This document shows, in pieces, positions 26,841 through 37,694 of a DNA stretch of 64,000 bases (position 1 is the first letter of the stretch; each line of letters begins with the position of its first letter). Origin of the DNA: Ramlibacter pinisoli. GTDB taxonomy: Bacteria > Pseudomonadota > Gammaproteobacteria > Burkholderiales > Burkholderiaceae_C. Under the pieces are notes generated by a model. It was not told the DNA's origin, did not search any database, and saw nothing but the letters and a program-made list of their open reading frames with translations. The stretch covers positions 1,785,501 to 1,849,500 of the forward strand of contig NZ_WSEL01000009.1 of the NCBI RefSeq assembly GCF_009758015.1, in the 5' to 3' direction. The translations under genes and the position numbers were made by a program.

Positions 26841-27727
26841 CGGCCACCAGTCTGCCGCAGGTGCGGCACCACCGCCTGCAGCAGCAGATCGACCACCCCT
26901 GGCGGAAGGTCATGGCCCATGCCCGCGATGGCCACCAGCCGGGCGCCACGGATGCGCCGCGCCGTGTCGTGGCCGCAGGCGAACGGAACCAGCGGATCGT
27001 CCTTGCCGTGCACGACGAGCGTCGGCACCCGCAGGCCGGCCAACTCCCTGGCGCGCGTTCCGTCGGCCGCCACCGCCACCATCTGCCGCAGCACGCCCGG
27101 CGGATCGCTGCTGCGGCGCACGGCCGCGCGCACCCGTTGCCGTACCTGGTCCTCGTCGGCCGGGAAGGCCGGACTGCCGATGGCACGCAGCAGCCGCAGG
27201 GTGTGCTCGACCTGCGCGTCCTCGCCGGGACCGGTGGGCCGGCCCAGCAGCAACTTGAGCACCTGCGGCTTCGGGCCGGGCAGGCGGCGCGCCCCGCTGG
27301 AGCTCATGATGCTGGTGAGCGACAGCACGCTCTCGGGCGCCGCCAGCGCCATGCGCTGGGCGATCATGCCGCCCATGCTGACGCCCACCACGTGCGCGGC
27401 CCGGATCCCCAGCGCGGCCAGCACGCCCAGGCTGTCGGCGGCCATGGCCTGCAGCGTGTAGGGCGCGCGCACGCGCAGGCCCAGGCGGTGCTTCAGCGAC
27501 GCCAGCAGCAGGTTGGGAACGCCGAGCTGGGGGAAGTGCTGCGACAGGCCGGCGTCGCGGTTGTCGAAGCGCAGCACGCGGAAGCCGGCGGCCTGCAGGC
27601 CCTGCACGAACGGTTCGGGCCAGGCGATCAGCTGCATCCCCAGGCCCATGACCAGCAGCACGGCGGGCCGGTCGGCCTCGCCGGTGTCCTCGACCTCGAT
27701 GGGGATGCCGTTGGCCTGGACCTTCAT
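26837..27727 (-). CDS. Alpha/beta hydrolase
   Basis: A 296-residue hydrolase. Nucleophile elbow GVSMGG gives Ser near residue 117; an acid in the [10 protein letters not shown] loop and H in [10 protein letters not shown] complete a triad. The oxyanion segment LVMGLGMQ and [11 protein letters not shown] are typical of esterase/peroxidase-type members. Precedes queF with ATGA overlap, but no functional link is known. Substrate unknown. Confidence 0.88.
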   Translation of the reverse strand: MKVQANGIPIEVEDTGEADRPAVLLVMGLGMQLIAWPEPFVQGLQAAGFRVLRFDNRDAGLSQHFPQLGVPNLLLASLKHRLGLRVRAPYTLQAMAADSLGVLAALGIRAAHVVGVSMGGMIAQRMALAAPESVLSLTSIMSSSGARRLPGPKPQVLKLLLGRPTGPGEDAQVEHTLRLLRAIGSPAFPADEDQVRQRVRAAVRRSSDPPGVLRQMVAVAADGTRARELAGLRVPTLVVHGKDDPLVPFACGHDTARRIRGARLVAIAGMGHDLPPGVVDLLLQAVVPHLRQTGGR

Positions 27728-27743
27728 GCGCAGGCCGCCGGGC

Positions 27744-28604
27744 TCACTCGAAACGGCCCTCGCGCAGCCACTTGGTGGCGATCCACTTCTCGCCCGCCAG
27801 CACCGGCGCGCCGCCGTGCAGGGTGCGGGTGGAGGGATGCGGACGGTCGTAGCTGAAGAACACGCCGTGTCCCCGCTTGGGATAGACCTCCAGGTGCACG
27901 TCCGGGAAGGTGGTGCCGCCGCCCTTCTCCGGCTCGGCCAGGTACATCACCAGCGTGCCCACGCGCTGGCCGCCGCGGCGCAGGATGGTGGGCGTGCCGG
28001 GCTCGTTGGGGTCGAAGTAGTCGTAGTGCGGCTTGTACTCGGCACCCGGACGGTAGTGCAGCACCTGCAGCCCCTCGCCGTTCTCGACCGGCCAGTTCAG
28101 CAGGCGTGCGATGCGCTCCTCGATGCGGCGCACCACCTCGGTCTCACCGCGGGCGAAGAACATGCCGCTGCTGGTGCGGTCGGCGTTGACCTCCTCGCCG
28201 CCGGTCTTGGTGGCCACGGTCAGCGAGCGCGCCAGCCGCGGCTTGGCCAGCGCGATCAGGGCGTCGCACTCCTCGTCGGACAGCAGGTTGCCGAACACCA
28301 CGACGCGCGGGTTGAACATGTTCTGCAGGACGTGCACCCGGCGATCGCCGGTGTCGACGTACAGCGGCGACTCCTCCAGGCCGGGATCGGGCACCTTGGT
28401 GGCCGCCGGCAGCCCCTGGGCGACCGCCTGCGCCTCCAGGTGGGTGCGCAGCGTGCTCTCCATGGCCTCGATCGCCACGTCCTCCTGCCAGCCCGACGCG
28501 AGCATCGACTGGAGCGCGGCCTCGGCGGGGTGTCCGGCCTGTGCCTGCGCCACGATCCATTGCCGCAGCTCGGGCGTGATGTGTTGCTGGGTCTTGGTCG
28601 TCAT
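27744..28604 (-). CDS. 2OG-Fe(II) oxygenase, prolyl 4-hydroxylase-like
   Basis: A 286-residue protein. The C-terminal P4Hc domain carries the iron HxD motif (PHYDYFD), a distal His in RTLHGGAPV and the 2OG-binding Lys in GEKWIATKWLR. Bacterial homologues hydroxylate prolines in proteins such as EF-Tu; the target here is unknown. The N-terminal ~90 residues are helical and less conserved. ATG 28604 overlaps the yaaA stop (ATGA), so it is translationally coupled to that oxidative-stress gene. Confidence 0.88.
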   Translation of the reverse strand: MTTKTQQHITPELRQWIVAQAQAGHPAEAALQSMLASGWQEDVAIEAMESTLRTHLEAQAVAQGLPAATKVPDPGLEESPLYVDTGDRRVHVLQNMFNPRVVVFGNLLSDEECDALIALAKPRLARSLTVATKTGGEEVNADRTSSGMFFARGETEVVRRIEERIARLLNWPVENGEGLQVLHYRPGAEYKPHYDYFDPNEPGTPTILRRGGQRVGTLVMYLAEPEKGGGTTFPDVHLEVYPKRGHGVFFSYDRPHPSTRTLHGGAPVLAGEKWIATKWLREGRFE

Positions 28605-29380
28605 GGCCGGATTGTGCGACGGAACACCAGCCGGTCGGGGCCCGAGGCGGCGGCGGCGAAACGGTAGCCGTCGAGGTCGAAAGACTCGAGCTGGCGCGGG
28701 GTCTGCAGGCGGTTGAGGATGGCGTAGCGGGCCATCAGGCCGCGGGCCTTCTTGGCATAGAAGCTGACCACCTTGTGCGGACCGTCGCCCTTGGCGTCTT
28801 CGAACACGCACTCCACCACCCGGGCCTTGAGCCGTTGCAGGTCGACCGAGCGGAAGTATTCCTGCGAGGCCAGGTTCACGACCACCGGCGAGGCGTCGCC
28901 GGCCAGCCGCTCGTTCAGGTAGTCGGCGATGCCGGTCCCCCAGAACTGGTACAGGTTCCGGGCCTTGCCCACGGTGAGCGCCGTGCCCATCTCGAGCCGG
29001 TACGGCTGCATGCGGTCAAGGGGCCGCAGCACGCCGTACAGGCCGCTCAGGATGCACAGGTGCTGCTGCGCCCAGTCGAGGTCGGTGGGCGACAGGCGGC
29101 GGGCCTGCAGCCCGTCGTAGACGTCGCCGTCGAAGGCCAGCGCGGCGGGGCGCGAGTTGGCCTCGGTGAACTGCGGTGACCAGGCCTGGTAGCGCTCGAC
29201 GTTCAGGGTCGCGAGCGCCGGGCTGATGTCCATCAGGCCGGCGACCTGGCGGGCGGACTTCTTGCGCAAGGTGGCGATCAGCTGGGCCGACCGCTCGCTG
29301 AACAGCGGCTCGGTGGGACGCACCGGCGGCAGGGGGGACTCGTAATCGAGCGTCTTGGCGGGCGACAGCAGGAACAGCAT
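28601..29380 (-). CDS. yaaA: YaaA-family peroxide stress protein
   Basis: A 259-residue UPF0246/DUF328 protein starting MLFLLSPAKTLDYESP with KKARGLMARYAI near the end. In E. coli YaaA limits peroxide damage by lowering free iron. Located upstream of the iron-dependent oxygenase. Length is normal. Confidence 0.92.
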   Translation of the reverse strand: MLFLLSPAKTLDYESPLPPVRPTEPLFSERSAQLIATLRKKSARQVAGLMDISPALATLNVERYQAWSPQFTEANSRPAALAFDGDVYDGLQARRLSPTDLDWAQQHLCILSGLYGVLRPLDRMQPYRLEMGTALTVGKARNLYQFWGTGIADYLNERLAGDASPVVVNLASQEYFRSVDLQRLKARVVECVFEDAKGDGPHKVVSFYAKKARGLMARYAILNRLQTPRQLESFDLDGYRFAAAASGPDRLVFRRTIRP

Positions 29381-29406
29381 GGAAACTGGAAACAGGGGGT
29401 TTCGGC

Positions 29407-29682
29407 TCAGCGCCACGCGCGCAGGGTCAGCCATTGCACGGCAGCCGCGACCAGGACGAGGGCGCCATAGGTGGCCATCCGGCCGTCGGCGCCGAACCAC
29501 CACAGCCCGGCGCCGAGCACGCCGGCCCCGGCCAGGAACACCAGCCCGGCCTGCAGCATCAAACGGCTGCGGCCTGCGGTGGCGCGCAAGGTGGCGCGAG
29601 CGGCGAGCGGCAACAGCAGGGCCAGGAAGGCCGCCGGCGCCAGGAAGCTCATGAGATGCAACAGGATGTAGAACGGGCCCAT
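29407..29682 (-). CDS. Hypothetical small membrane protein
   Basis: A 91-residue protein, nearly all hydrophobic: helices at MGPFYILLHLMSFLAPAAF, then LQAGLVFLAGAGVLGAGLWW, then YGALVLVAAAVQWLTL. Not recognised. It is 26 bases upstream of yaaA on the same strand and divergent from hemA, across the hemA promoter. Confidence 0.68.
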   Translation of the reverse strand: MGPFYILLHLMSFLAPAAFLALLLPLAARATLRATAGRSRLMLQAGLVFLAGAGVLGAGLWWFGADGRMATYGALVLVAAAVQWLTLRAWR

Positions 29683-29712
29683 GCGTGGTGGGTCTTGATC
29701 CAGCGTAAGTGC

Positions 29713-29744
29713 TTGACAGGACGCGGGATTTTATAATCGCTGAC
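29713..29744 (+). promoter_or_regulatory. hemA promoter region with TATAAT next to the start codon
   Basis: A perfect -10 TATAAT lies at 29732-29737, only 7 bases before the hemA ATG. A TTGACA at 29713-29718 is spaced by 13 bases, shorter than the usual 17. A transcript from this -10 would begin at or next to the ATG, so a leaderless mRNA is likely; there is no Shine-Dalgarno before the start. Confidence 0.5.
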
Positions 29745-31019
29745 ATGGCTGTCTGGGCATTGGGCATCAACCACACGACCGCGCCGTTGGACCTGCGCGG
29801 TCGTTTTGCGTTCGCCCTCGACCAGATCGAGCCGACGCTGCACGGCCTGCGCACGAACCTGCATGGCCGGCTGGCCCGCCAGCCCGAGGCGGCCATCCTG
29901 TCCACCTGCAACCGCACCGAGATCTACTGCGCCGGGCCCGAGCACGACCTCGAGCCCACCATCGACTGGCTCGCCCAGTCGGGCGGGGTGCCGCCGGGCC
30001 TGCTGCGGTCGCACGCCTACATGCTGCGCGACGGCATGGCGGCGCGCCATGCCTTCCGGGTCGCCAGCGGGCTCGACTCGATGGTGCTGGGCGAGGCCCA
30101 GATCCTGGGCCAGATGAAGGACGCGGTGCGCGCGGCCGAGCAGGCCGGTGCCCTGGGCACCACGCTGAACCAGCTGTTCCAGCGCTCGTTCGCGGTGGCC
30201 AAGGAGGTGCGCAGCGCCACCGAGATCGGCGCGCATTCCATCAGCATGGCCGCCGCCGCCGTGCGCCTGGCCGGCCGCCTGTTCGAGGACCTGACCAAGG
30301 TGCGGGTGCTTTTCGTCGGCGCCGGCGAGATGATCGAGCTGGCGGCCACGCACTTCGCCGCGCGCAACCCGGCCGGCATCGCCATCGCCAACCGCACGCT
30401 CGAGCGCGGCGAGAAGCTGGCCAGCCGCTTCGGCGGCGAAGTCATGCGCCTGGCCGACCTGCCGGGCCGGTTGCACGAGTTCGACATCGTGGTGAGCTCG
30501 ACCGCCAGCCAGCTGCCCATCATCGGCCTCGGCGCGGTCGAACGGGCGGTCAAGGCGCGCAGGCACCGCCCCATGTTCATGGTCGACCTGGCGGTGCCGC
30601 GCGACATCGAGCCCGAGGTGAAGGCCCTCGAGGACGTCTACCTCTACACCGTCGACGACCTCGCCCATGTGGTGCAGACCGGTCAGGCCAACCGCCAGGC
30701 CGCCGTCGCCCAGGCCGAAGCCATCATCGACGCCGGCGTCCAGAGCTTCCTGCACTGGATGGACCAGCGCGGCGCCGTTCCGCTCATCCGGCAGCTGAAC
30801 GCCCAGGCCGACGAATGGCGCACGGCCGAACTGGCGCGTGCGCGCAAGTTGCTGGCGCGGGGCGACAACGTCGATGACGTGCTGGAGGCGCTGTCGCGCG
30901 GCCTGACCCAGAAGATGCTGCACGGTGCCATGGCCGAGCTGCACGCCGGCGACGCGGCCGCGCGCGAACGCGCCGGCACGGCGATCCAGCACTTCTTCCT
31001 GCGCAACAAGGGCCGTTAG
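29745..31019 (+). CDS. hemA: Glutamyl-tRNA reductase
   Basis: A 424-residue enzyme for the first step of C5 tetrapyrrole synthesis, reducing glutamyl-tRNA to glutamate-1-semialdehyde with NADPH. Catalytic Cys55 sits in [10 protein letters not shown]; the Rossmann motif [14 protein letters not shown] follows near residue 190, and a helical dimerisation domain closes it. Starts ATG 29745 ([10 protein letters not shown]). Confidence 0.97.
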   Translation: MAVWALGINHTTAPLDLRGRFAFALDQIEPTLHGLRTNLHGRLARQPEAAILSTCNRTEIYCAGPEHDLEPTIDWLAQSGGVPPGLLRSHAYMLRDGMAARHAFRVASGLDSMVLGEAQILGQMKDAVRAAEQAGALGTTLNQLFQRSFAVAKEVRSATEIGAHSISMAAAAVRLAGRLFEDLTKVRVLFVGAGEMIELAATHFAARNPAGIAIANRTLERGEKLASRFGGEVMRLADLPGRLHEFDIVVSSTASQLPIIGLGAVERAVKARRHRPMFMVDLAVPRDIEPEVKALEDVYLYTVDDLAHVVQTGQANRQAAVAQAEAIIDAGVQSFLHWMDQRGAVPLIRQLNAQADEWRTAELARARKLLARGDNVDDVLEALSRGLTQKMLHGAMAELHAGDAAARERAGTAIQHFFLRNKGR

Positions 31020-31042
31020 CGGCGCCCGTGCCGCGCCCGCCC

Positions 31043-31063
31043 AGCGTTGAGCGTTCAGCGTTG
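31043..31063. repeat. Triple 7-base tandem repeat
   Basis: Three consecutive heptamers, AGCGTTG, AGCGTTC, AGCGTTG, lie in the hemA-prfA gap, followed by a small GCGGGA...TCCCGC hairpin near 31066-31081. No function assigned. Confidence 0.5.
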
Positions 31064-31115
31064 CGCGGGACACGTCCCGCCCCCTGAACGCCCCACGCCG
31101 ACACTCCCCAACCCC

Positions 31116-32213
31116 TTGAAGCCCTTCCTCCGCCAGCAACTCGAGCGCTACCCGGTGCGCCTGCAGGAGCTCGATTTCTTCCTGCAGCAGCCCGAAGTGG
31201 TGCAGGACATGGCGCGCTTTCGCGCCCTCACCCGCGAACACGCCGAGGTCAGCGAGGTGGCCGGCCGCTTCCAGCACCTGCGCGACCGCGAGGCCCAGCT
31301 CGCCTCGACCCGCGAACTGCTGGACGACCCCGACATGGCCGAGATGGCCCGCGACGAGATCGCGACGCTCGAGGCCGAACTGCCGGAGCTGGAGGACGAG
31401 CTGCAGAAGCTGCTGCTGCCCAAGGACCCGGACGACGTGCGCAACACCTTCCTGGAGATCCGGGCCGGCACGGGCGGCGACGAGTCGGCCCTGTTCGCCG
31501 GTGACCTGCTGCGCATGTACACGCGGTACGCCGAGCGCCAGGGCTGGCGCTGCGAGCTGGTGAGCGAGAGCCCGGGCGAGGTCGGCGGCTACAAGGAAGT
31601 GGTGGTGCGGGTGGTGGGCGACGGCAGCTACGGCAAGCTCAAGTTCGAATCGGGCGGCCACCGGGTGCAGCGGGTGCCGGCCACCGAAACGCAGGGCCGC
31701 ATCCACACCAGCGCCTGCACGGTGGCCGCACTGGCCGAACCGGACGAGGCGCAGGCCGTGCAGATCAATCCGGCCGACCTGCGCATCGACACCTTCCGCG
31801 CCAGCGGGGCGGGCGGCCAGCACATCAACAAGACCGACTCGGCGGTGCGCGTCACCCACATCCCGACCGGCATCGTCGCCGAGTGCCAGGACGACCGCAG
31901 CCAGCACCGCAACAAGGCCAAGGCGCTGCAGGTGCTGGCCGCGCGCATCCAGGACAAGGAGCGCACCGAGCGGGCCGCCAAGGAAGCCGCCACGCGCAAG
32001 GGCCTGATCGGCAGCGGCGACCGCAGCGACCGCATCCGGACCTACAACTTTCCCCAGGGCCGGGTGACCGACCACCGCATCAACCTCACGCTGTACAAGC
32101 TGTCGTTCGTGATGGAAGGCGACCTCGACGAGCTCATCGACGGACTGCTGCTGGCCCGCAAGGCCGAGCAGCTGGAAGACCTGGAGCTGGGGCTGGGCGC
32201 CCCGGCGGCATGA
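31116..32213 (+). CDS. prfA: Peptide chain release factor 1
   Basis: A 365-residue factor that reads UAA/UAG. The peptidyl-hydrolase GGQ motif is in [20 protein letters not shown] near residue 233 and the stop-codon tripeptide PAT in [15 protein letters not shown] near 190. TTG 31116 gives the conserved [19 protein letters not shown] start. Stop overlaps prmC (ATGA), which encodes the methylase that modifies this GGQ Gln. Confidence 0.96.
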   Translation: MKPFLRQQLERYPVRLQELDFFLQQPEVVQDMARFRALTREHAEVSEVAGRFQHLRDREAQLASTRELLDDPDMAEMARDEIATLEAELPELEDELQKLLLPKDPDDVRNTFLEIRAGTGGDESALFAGDLLRMYTRYAERQGWRCELVSESPGEVGGYKEVVVRVVGDGSYGKLKFESGGHRVQRVPATETQGRIHTSACTVAALAEPDEAQAVQINPADLRIDTFRASGAGGQHINKTDSAVRVTHIPTGIVAECQDDRSQHRNKAKALQVLAARIQDKERTERAAKEAATRKGLIGSGDRSDRIRTYNFPQGRVTDHRINLTLYKLSFVMEGDLDELIDGLLLARKAEQLEDLELGLGAPAA

Positions 32214-33034
32214 CTGTCGCCCAGGCCCTCGCGTGGGCGATGGGCGCCGGCGTGGCCCGGCTGGATGCCCAGTTGCTGCTGCTGCAGGCCCTCGGCCGGC
32301 CGCAGGGCGACCGGGCCTGGCTCATCACCCACGATGCCGACGCCCTGGAGCCGACGACGCACGCCGCATTCGAAGCCGCCTGCGGCCGTCGCCTGGCTGG
32401 CGAGCCGCTGGCCTACCTGGTGGGGCAGAAGGAGTTCTTCGGCCTGCCCCTGCAGGTCGACCATCGGGTGCTGGTTCCCCGTCCCGACACCGAAACCATC
32501 GTCGAGTGGGCGCTCGAGGCCCTGGCGGGCCGGCAGGCCCCGCCGGTCATCGACCTGGGCACGGGCAGCGGCGCGATCGCCCTGGCCATCCAGTCGCGCC
32601 GCCCCGACGCCCACGTCACCGCGGTCGATCGCAGCGCCGACGCGCTGGCAGTGGCCGCCGCCAACGCCCAGCGGCTGCAGTTGCCCGTCCGGTTCGTCCA
32701 GGCCGACTGGTTGCAGGGCGCGGGCCGCTACGACCTGGTGGTGAGCAACCCGCCCTACGTCGCGCAGGGCGATCCGCACCTTCCCGCCCTGGCCCATGAA
32801 CCGGTCAGCGCCCTGGTGGCCGGCACCGACGGCTTGTCGGACCTGCGCCGCATCGCGGCGGATGCCCCGGGGCACCTGCAGCCGGGCGGCTGGCTGCTGC
32901 TGGAGCATGGTTGGGACCAGGCGGCAGCGGTGCGGCAACTGCTGGCCGACGCCGGCTTTACCGACATCGGATCCCGGCGCGACCTTGCGGGTGTCGAGCG
33001 CTGCTCGGGCGGCCGCTGGCTTGAACGGGGATAA
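32210..33034 (+). CDS. prmC: Release factor glutamine methyltransferase
   Basis: A 274-residue SAM-dependent enzyme that methylates the GGQ glutamine of RF1/RF2. The helical N-domain spans ~1-80; SAM motif [13 protein letters not shown] is near 117-129 and the catalytic NPPY near 180. Coupled to prfA by a 4-base overlap. Confidence 0.96.
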   Translation: MTVAQALAWAMGAGVARLDAQLLLLQALGRPQGDRAWLITHDADALEPTTHAAFEAACGRRLAGEPLAYLVGQKEFFGLPLQVDHRVLVPRPDTETIVEWALEALAGRQAPPVIDLGTGSGAIALAIQSRRPDAHVTAVDRSADALAVAAANAQRLQLPVRFVQADWLQGAGRYDLVVSNPPYVAQGDPHLPALAHEPVSALVAGTDGLSDLRRIAADAPGHLQPGGWLLLEHGWDQAAAVRQLLADAGFTDIGSRRDLAGVERCSGGRWLERG

Positions 33035-33079
33035 TCGGGTCTCATGTGCGCGGACGGCGCACCGCAAGGAGAATTCGAG

Positions 33080-33415
33080 ATGAGCGACGTTCAGCAACGC
33101 ATCGACCAGCTGGTCAAGAGCAACGACGTCCTGCTGTTCATGAAGGGCAGCGCCAGTTTCCCCATGTGCGGCTTTTCCGGCCGCGCGATCCAGATCCTGA
33201 AGGCTTGCGGCGTCGACCCGCGCGCGGTGGCCACGGTCAACGTGCTCGAGGACGACGAGATCCGGCAGGCCATCAAGGACTACAGCAACTGGCCGACCAT
33301 TCCGCAGCTGTACGTGCGCGGCGAGTTCATCGGCGGCTCGGACATCATGATGGAGATGTACCAGAGCGGCGAACTGCAGCAGGTCCTGGGTTCCACGGCC
33401 GGCACGCAGGGCTGA
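33080..33415 (+). CDS. grxD: Monothiol glutaredoxin (Grx4/GrxD type)
   Basis: A 111-residue CGFS-type glutaredoxin (C30GFS) that binds and moves [2Fe-2S] clusters with glutathione. WPTIPQLYVRGEFIGGSDI is the glutathione-binding strand. Strong AAGGAGAA site before ATG 33080. Follows prmC. Confidence 0.96.
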   Translation: MSDVQQRIDQLVKSNDVLLFMKGSASFPMCGFSGRAIQILKACGVDPRAVATVNVLEDDEIRQAIKDYSNWPTIPQLYVRGEFIGGSDIMMEMYQSGELQQVLGSTAGTQG

Positions 33416-33557
33416 CCTGCGTCAGCAGTCGCGCGCCGCGGCTGCCAACCTCACCGGTATTCGACTGACAGCGGCTCGCGGCAGCGGGCCGCTTCCGTTG
33501 CGCTCTGGCACGGCATATGCTGCAATCAACACAGCAGTCGATGAAGGAGTTGCAGGC

Positions 33558-34556
33558 ATGGACAGCCGCAGTCTGGTACCCCACCCATCCTCTTCGTTCC
33601 AGCTTCCCATCGCCAACCTGCGGAGCGTCTTCCGTCCGCACGATGTCGAGCGCAAGCTGGCCAAGCTGCCCAACAAGGACCACGAGAACCTGCGCTCCAC
33701 CTACGAGCGCATGCTCGAGCGCGGCCCCGAGCGCTTCCAGGTCAAGCCCAGCGGCGTGCCGAACATGGCTGCCCTGTACCACGAACTGCCCAACTTCACC
33801 GATGCGCTCGACGACGTGAAGCGCCATGTCGCGCTGTCACAGGACTGCCGCGACGGCCTCGAGGTGACACCGATGCTGCTGCTCGGGCCCCCGGGCATCG
33901 GCAAGACGCATTTCGCGCGCAAGCTGGCCGAACTGCTGGGTACCGGCATGAACCTGGTTCCCATGAGCTCCATGACGGCGGGCTGGCTGCTGTCCGGCGC
34001 GTCCTCGCAATGGAAAGGTGCCAAGCCGGGCAAGGTGTTCGAGGCCATCGTCGATGGCCAGTACGCCAATCCGGTGCTGGTGGTCGACGAGATCGACAAG
34101 GCCGCCGCCGACGCGCAGTACGACCCGCTCGGTGCGCTCTACGGCTTGCTCGAGCACGACACGGCCGTGTCGTTCGTGGACGAGTTCGCCGAGGTGGCCA
34201 TCGATGCCAGCCAGGTGATCTGGATCATGACCGCCAACGACGAGCGCTGCATCCCCGAGCCCATCCTGAACCGCATGAACGTGTTCGAGATCGAGCCGCC
34301 CTCGCCGGAGGCCGCGCGGCAGATCGCCCGCAACCTCTACTGCTCGATCCGCAACGAGCACGGCTGGGGCGAGCGCTTCGATCCGGAACCGGCCCAAGAG
34401 CTGCTCGACCAGCTCGCCGAACTGGCCCCGCGCGAGATGCGGCGCGCCCTCATGACCGGATTCGGCAATGCGCGCCTCGACCAGCGGGGCCAGATCACCG
34501 CGGACGACTTGCCCAAGGCCGGCTCCGCCAAGGGCCGCATGGGCTTCATCCAGTAG
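33558..34556 (+). CDS. AAA+ ATPase (Lon-like ATPase domain protein)
   Basis: A 332-residue ATPase. Walker A GPPGIGKTH at 110-118, Walker B PVLVVDEIDK at 172-181 and sensor-type MTANDE. No Lon protease catalytic Ser/Lys domain follows, so it is an ATPase only. AAGGAG precedes ATG 33558. Its partner or substrate is unknown. Homologous in layout to Lon AAA modules of other proteins. Confidence 0.85.
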   Translation: MDSRSLVPHPSSSFQLPIANLRSVFRPHDVERKLAKLPNKDHENLRSTYERMLERGPERFQVKPSGVPNMAALYHELPNFTDALDDVKRHVALSQDCRDGLEVTPMLLLGPPGIGKTHFARKLAELLGTGMNLVPMSSMTAGWLLSGASSQWKGAKPGKVFEAIVDGQYANPVLVVDEIDKAAADAQYDPLGALYGLLEHDTAVSFVDEFAEVAIDASQVIWIMTANDERCIPEPILNRMNVFEIEPPSPEAARQIARNLYCSIRNEHGWGERFDPEPAQELLDQLAELAPREMRRALMTGFGNARLDQRGQITADDLPKAGSAKGRMGFIQ

Positions 34557-34559
34557 CGG

Positions 34560-35219
34560 TCAGGTCGAGGCGCTGCGGGCGGGCGGCGCTGCCTGCGGCG
34601 GCCCGGGGTCGACCCACTGCCAGTTACGGCTGGCCGACAGCACTGCATTGGGGTACGGGGCCTGGCCGCGGCTGCCGTTGTAGCGGCCGAGCGCCATGAA
34701 GAGGTCACCGCGCTCGCGCTCCAGGTAGTGGCGCAGGATGACGCAACCGAAGCGCAGATTGGTCTGCATGTGAAACAGCTTGCTGGCGTCGCCATCGCCG
34801 ATCAGGCGGCTCCAGAACGGCATCACCTGCATGTAGCCGCGCGCTCCGACCGCGCTGACGGCGTGCTTGCGAAAGCCGCTTTCCACCTGCACCAGGCCCA
34901 GCACCAATCCGGTGTCGAGGCCGGCGCGCCTGCTCTCGTACCAGACCGTCTGCAGGAACTCCTTGCGGTCCTGCAGTTCGAGCTTGCGGCGCGCCAGCCG
35001 GGGGCTCATGGCACCCAGCCAGCGCAGGTAGGCCAGGTAGGAGGCGCTGTCGCGGAACTCGGGAACGGGCGGGGCGGCGTTGGCGATGGCCGACCCGAGG
35101 GCGCTGCGCACCGAGTCAGCCAGCGGCTCCTCGATCTGCCCTCCGGCCCGTGCCGGCCCGGCCCCCAGGACACCGAGCGCTGCCAGCAGCGGCGGCCAGC
35201 AGGCCCGGCGGGTGATCAC
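34560..35219 (-). CDS. Lytic transglycosylase (SLT domain)
   Basis: A 219-residue exported muramidase. The signal [20 protein letters not shown] is followed by an SLT domain with catalytic Glu113 in [26 protein letters not shown], then [13 protein letters not shown]. It cleaves peptidoglycan glycan strands. GTG 35219 overlaps the proS stop (35216-35218), so the two are translationally coupled. Confidence 0.9.
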   Translation of the reverse strand: MITRRACWPPLLAALGVLGAGPARAGGQIEEPLADSVRSALGSAIANAAPPVPEFRDSASYLAYLRWLGAMSPRLARRKLELQDRKEFLQTVWYESRRAGLDTGLVLGLVQVESGFRKHAVSAVGARGYMQVMPFWSRLIGDGDASKLFHMQTNLRFGCVILRHYLERERGDLFMALGRYNGSRGQAPYPNAVLSASRNWQWVDPGPPQAAPPARSAST

Positions 35220-36961
35220 GCCTGCAGGCGGCCGCGCAGGAAAGACAGCACCTCGCCCGCCGGCACCTTGGTGGCGGCCGCGTCGCGGCGGTGCTGGTAC
35301 TCGAGCTGCCCTTCCTTCAGGCCGCGGTCGGAGATGACGACGCGGTGCGGCACGCCGATCAATTCCCAGTCGGCGAACATGGCGCCCGGGCGCTCGCCGC
35401 GGTCGTCCAGCAAGACGTCGACGCCGGACGCGGCCAGGTCGTCGTGCAGCTTCTCGGCGGCCGCCTTGACCTCGGCGCTGCGATCCATGCCGATCGGGCA
35501 CACCACCACCGTGAACGGCGCGATCGCGTCGGGCCAGATGATGCCGCGCGCATCGTGGTTCTGCTCGATGCCGGCGGCGGGCAGGCGCGTGACGCCGATG
35601 CCGTAGCAGCCCATCTCCATGAGTTGCGGCTTGCCGCCCTCGTCGAGGAAGCTGGCGTTCATCGGCGCGCTGTACTTGGTGCCGAGGTAGAAGATGTGGC
35701 CGACCTCGATGCCGCGCTCGATGACCAGCCGGCCCTTGCCGTCCGGGGAGGGATCGCCCTCGACCACGTTGCGCAGGTCGGCGACGGCATGCGGCTCGGG
35801 CAGGTCGCGGCCCCAGTTGACGCCGACGGTGTGGAAGTCTTCCTCGTTGGATCCACAGATCCAGTCGGCCATGACGGCCACTTCGCGGTCGGCGACCACC
35901 CGGACCGGCTTGCGCACGTCGAGCGGCCCGAGGTAGCCCGGCTTGGTGCCGAAGTGGTCGACGATCTCGCCGGCGGTGGCGAAGCGGAACCCGGTGTCCA
36001 GGCCCGGCACCTTGCCGACCTTGATCTCGTTCATGTCGTGGTCGCCGCGCAGCAGCAGCAGCCAGACCTGGGTCTCGACCACCTGCCCGGCATCGTCGGT
36101 GCGGTCGGTGGCGAGCACGAGCGACTTGACCGTGCGCTGCAGCGGCAGGTCGAGGAAGGTGGCGACGTCGGCGCAGGTGGCCTTGCCCGGCGTCGGCACC
36201 TTCTCCAGCGCCTGGCGCGGCGCGGGTCGCGGCTCGCGCGGCGCCAGCGCCTCGGCCTTCTCCATGTTGGCCGCGTACTCGCTGTCGGGGCAGTAGACGA
36301 TGGCGTCCTCGCCGGTCGCCGCGATGACCTGGAACTCCTCGGACAGGTCGCCGCCGATGGCGCCGCTGTCGGCGGCCACGGCGCGGTAACGCAGGCCGAA
36401 GCGGTCGAAGATCGCGCGGTAGGCCTTGGCCATGGACTGGTAGCTCGCCTTGGCGCCGGCGGCGTCGCGGTCGAAGCTGTAGGCGTCCTTCATGATGAAC
36501 TCGCGGCTGCGCATCACGCCGAAGCGCGGCCGCCGCTCGTCACGGAACTTGGTCTGGATGTGGTACAGGTTGCGCGGCAACTGCTTGTAGCTGCGCAGCT
36601 CCTGGCGGGCGATGTCGGTGACCACTTCCTCGCTGGTGGGCTGGATGATGAAATCGCGCTCGTGGCGATCCTTGACCCGCATCAGCTCGGGCCCCATCTT
36701 CGACCAGCGGCCGGTCTCCTGCCAGTATTCCGCCGGCTGCACCACCGGCATCAGCAGTTCGACGGCGCCGGCGCGGTTCATTTCCTGGCGCACGATCGCC
36801 TCGATCTTGCGCAGCACGCGCAGCCCCATCGGCATCCATGAATAGATGCCGGCACCGAGCCGCTTGATCATGCCGGCTCGCATCATCAACTGGTGACTCA
36901 CCACCTCCGCATCGGCAGGCGCTTCCTTGAGCGTGGAAATGAGGAACTGGGAGGCTTTCAT
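35216..36961 (-). CDS. proS: Prolyl-tRNA synthetase (bacterial type with INS domain)
   Basis: A 581-residue class II enzyme that charges tRNA-Pro. Motif 1 [20 protein letters not shown], motif 2 [15 protein letters not shown], and ATP site [18 protein letters not shown]. The editing insertion (INS) domain occupies about 230-390 and removes Ala-tRNA-Pro. ATG 36961. tRNA-Pro(CGG) is elsewhere in the window, not adjacent. Confidence 0.97.
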   Translation of the reverse strand: MKASQFLISTLKEAPADAEVVSHQLMMRAGMIKRLGAGIYSWMPMGLRVLRKIEAIVRQEMNRAGAVELLMPVVQPAEYWQETGRWSKMGPELMRVKDRHERDFIIQPTSEEVVTDIARQELRSYKQLPRNLYHIQTKFRDERRPRFGVMRSREFIMKDAYSFDRDAAGAKASYQSMAKAYRAIFDRFGLRYRAVAADSGAIGGDLSEEFQVIAATGEDAIVYCPDSEYAANMEKAEALAPREPRPAPRQALEKVPTPGKATCADVATFLDLPLQRTVKSLVLATDRTDDAGQVVETQVWLLLLRGDHDMNEIKVGKVPGLDTGFRFATAGEIVDHFGTKPGYLGPLDVRKPVRVVADREVAVMADWICGSNEEDFHTVGVNWGRDLPEPHAVADLRNVVEGDPSPDGKGRLVIERGIEVGHIFYLGTKYSAPMNASFLDEGGKPQLMEMGCYGIGVTRLPAAGIEQNHDARGIIWPDAIAPFTVVVCPIGMDRSAEVKAAAEKLHDDLAASGVDVLLDDRGERPGAMFADWELIGVPHRVVISDRGLKEGQLEYQHRRDAAATKVPAGEVLSFLRGRLQA

Positions 36962-36990
36962 GCGGGGGGAGGGGGAAGGCGGCTGAGCTC

Positions 36991-37020
36991 TTGGCGTGCC
37001 GGCAAGGCGGCATGCATAAT
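36991..37020 (+). promoter_or_regulatory. Probable rppH promoter
   Basis: TTGGCG (36991-36996) and CATAAT (37015-37020) are separated by 18 bases. Transcription would start about 25 bases before the rppH ATG. Confidence 0.45.
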
Positions 37021-37049
37021 GGTCTCAGTTCAAAAATTGGGGTTTGATT

Positions 37050-37694
37050 ATGCTTGACCGGGACGGCTTCAGGCCCAACGTCGGCATCATCCTGCTCAAC
37101 CAGAAAAACCAGGTGTTCTGGGGCAAGCGGATTCGCACCCACAGCTGGCAATTTCCGCAAGGCGGGATCGACCGCGGTGAAACGCCGGAACAGGCGATGT
37201 ACCGCGAACTGCATGAAGAAGTCGGCCTCATGCCGGAGCACGTGCGCATCATCGCGCGCACGCGCGACTGGCTGCGCTACGAAGTGCCCGACCGCTACAT
37301 CCGGCGCGACGCCCGCGGCCACTACAAGGGCCAGAAGCAGATCTGGTACCTGCTGCAACTGACCGGCCAGGACTGGAACCTCAACCTGCGCGCCACCAAC
37401 CATCCCGAGTTCGACGCCTGGCGCTGGAACGACTACTGGGTCCCGCTGGACGTGGTGGTCGAATTCAAGCGCGGCGTGTACGAGATGGCCCTGACCGAAC
37501 TCGCGCGCTTCGTGCCCCGCCACGACCACCGCAACCGCTACCTGCGCAGCGGCATGCGGTCGCGCGACAGCGGCCCGCATGACCCCTCGGCCGAAGCGGG
37601 CCCGGGTCCGGGGTTCGAGCTGCCGCCGGGCGCGACCTTCGAACCCGACCCGCAGGTGGCGCTCAAGCAGACGGAAGGCAATCGTGCGTCGTGA
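37050..37694 (+). CDS. rppH: RNA pyrophosphohydrolase
   Basis: A 214-residue NUDIX enzyme that removes pyrophosphate from mRNA 5' ends, triggering decay. Opening [17 protein letters not shown] and the NUDIX box [20 protein letters not shown] at 38-57 are canonical. About 45 C-terminal residues are low-complexity. Divergent from proS. Shares 11 bases with the next gene. Confidence 0.95.
   Translation: MLDRDGFRPNVGIILLNQKNQVFWGKRIRTHSWQFPQGGIDRGETPEQAMYRELHEEVGLMPEHVRIIARTRDWLRYEVPDRYIRRDARGHYKGQKQIWYLLQLTGQDWNLNLRATNHPEFDAWRWNDYWVPLDVVVEFKRGVYEMALTELARFVPRHDHRNRYLRSGMRSRDSGPHDPSAEAGPGPGFELPPGATFEPDPQVALKQTEGNRAS

Noticed and set aside
29713..29737. TTGACA plus TATAAT as a standard promoter
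   Set aside because: The spacer is only 13 bases, so the TTGACA is probably not the true -35; the -10 alone was kept.
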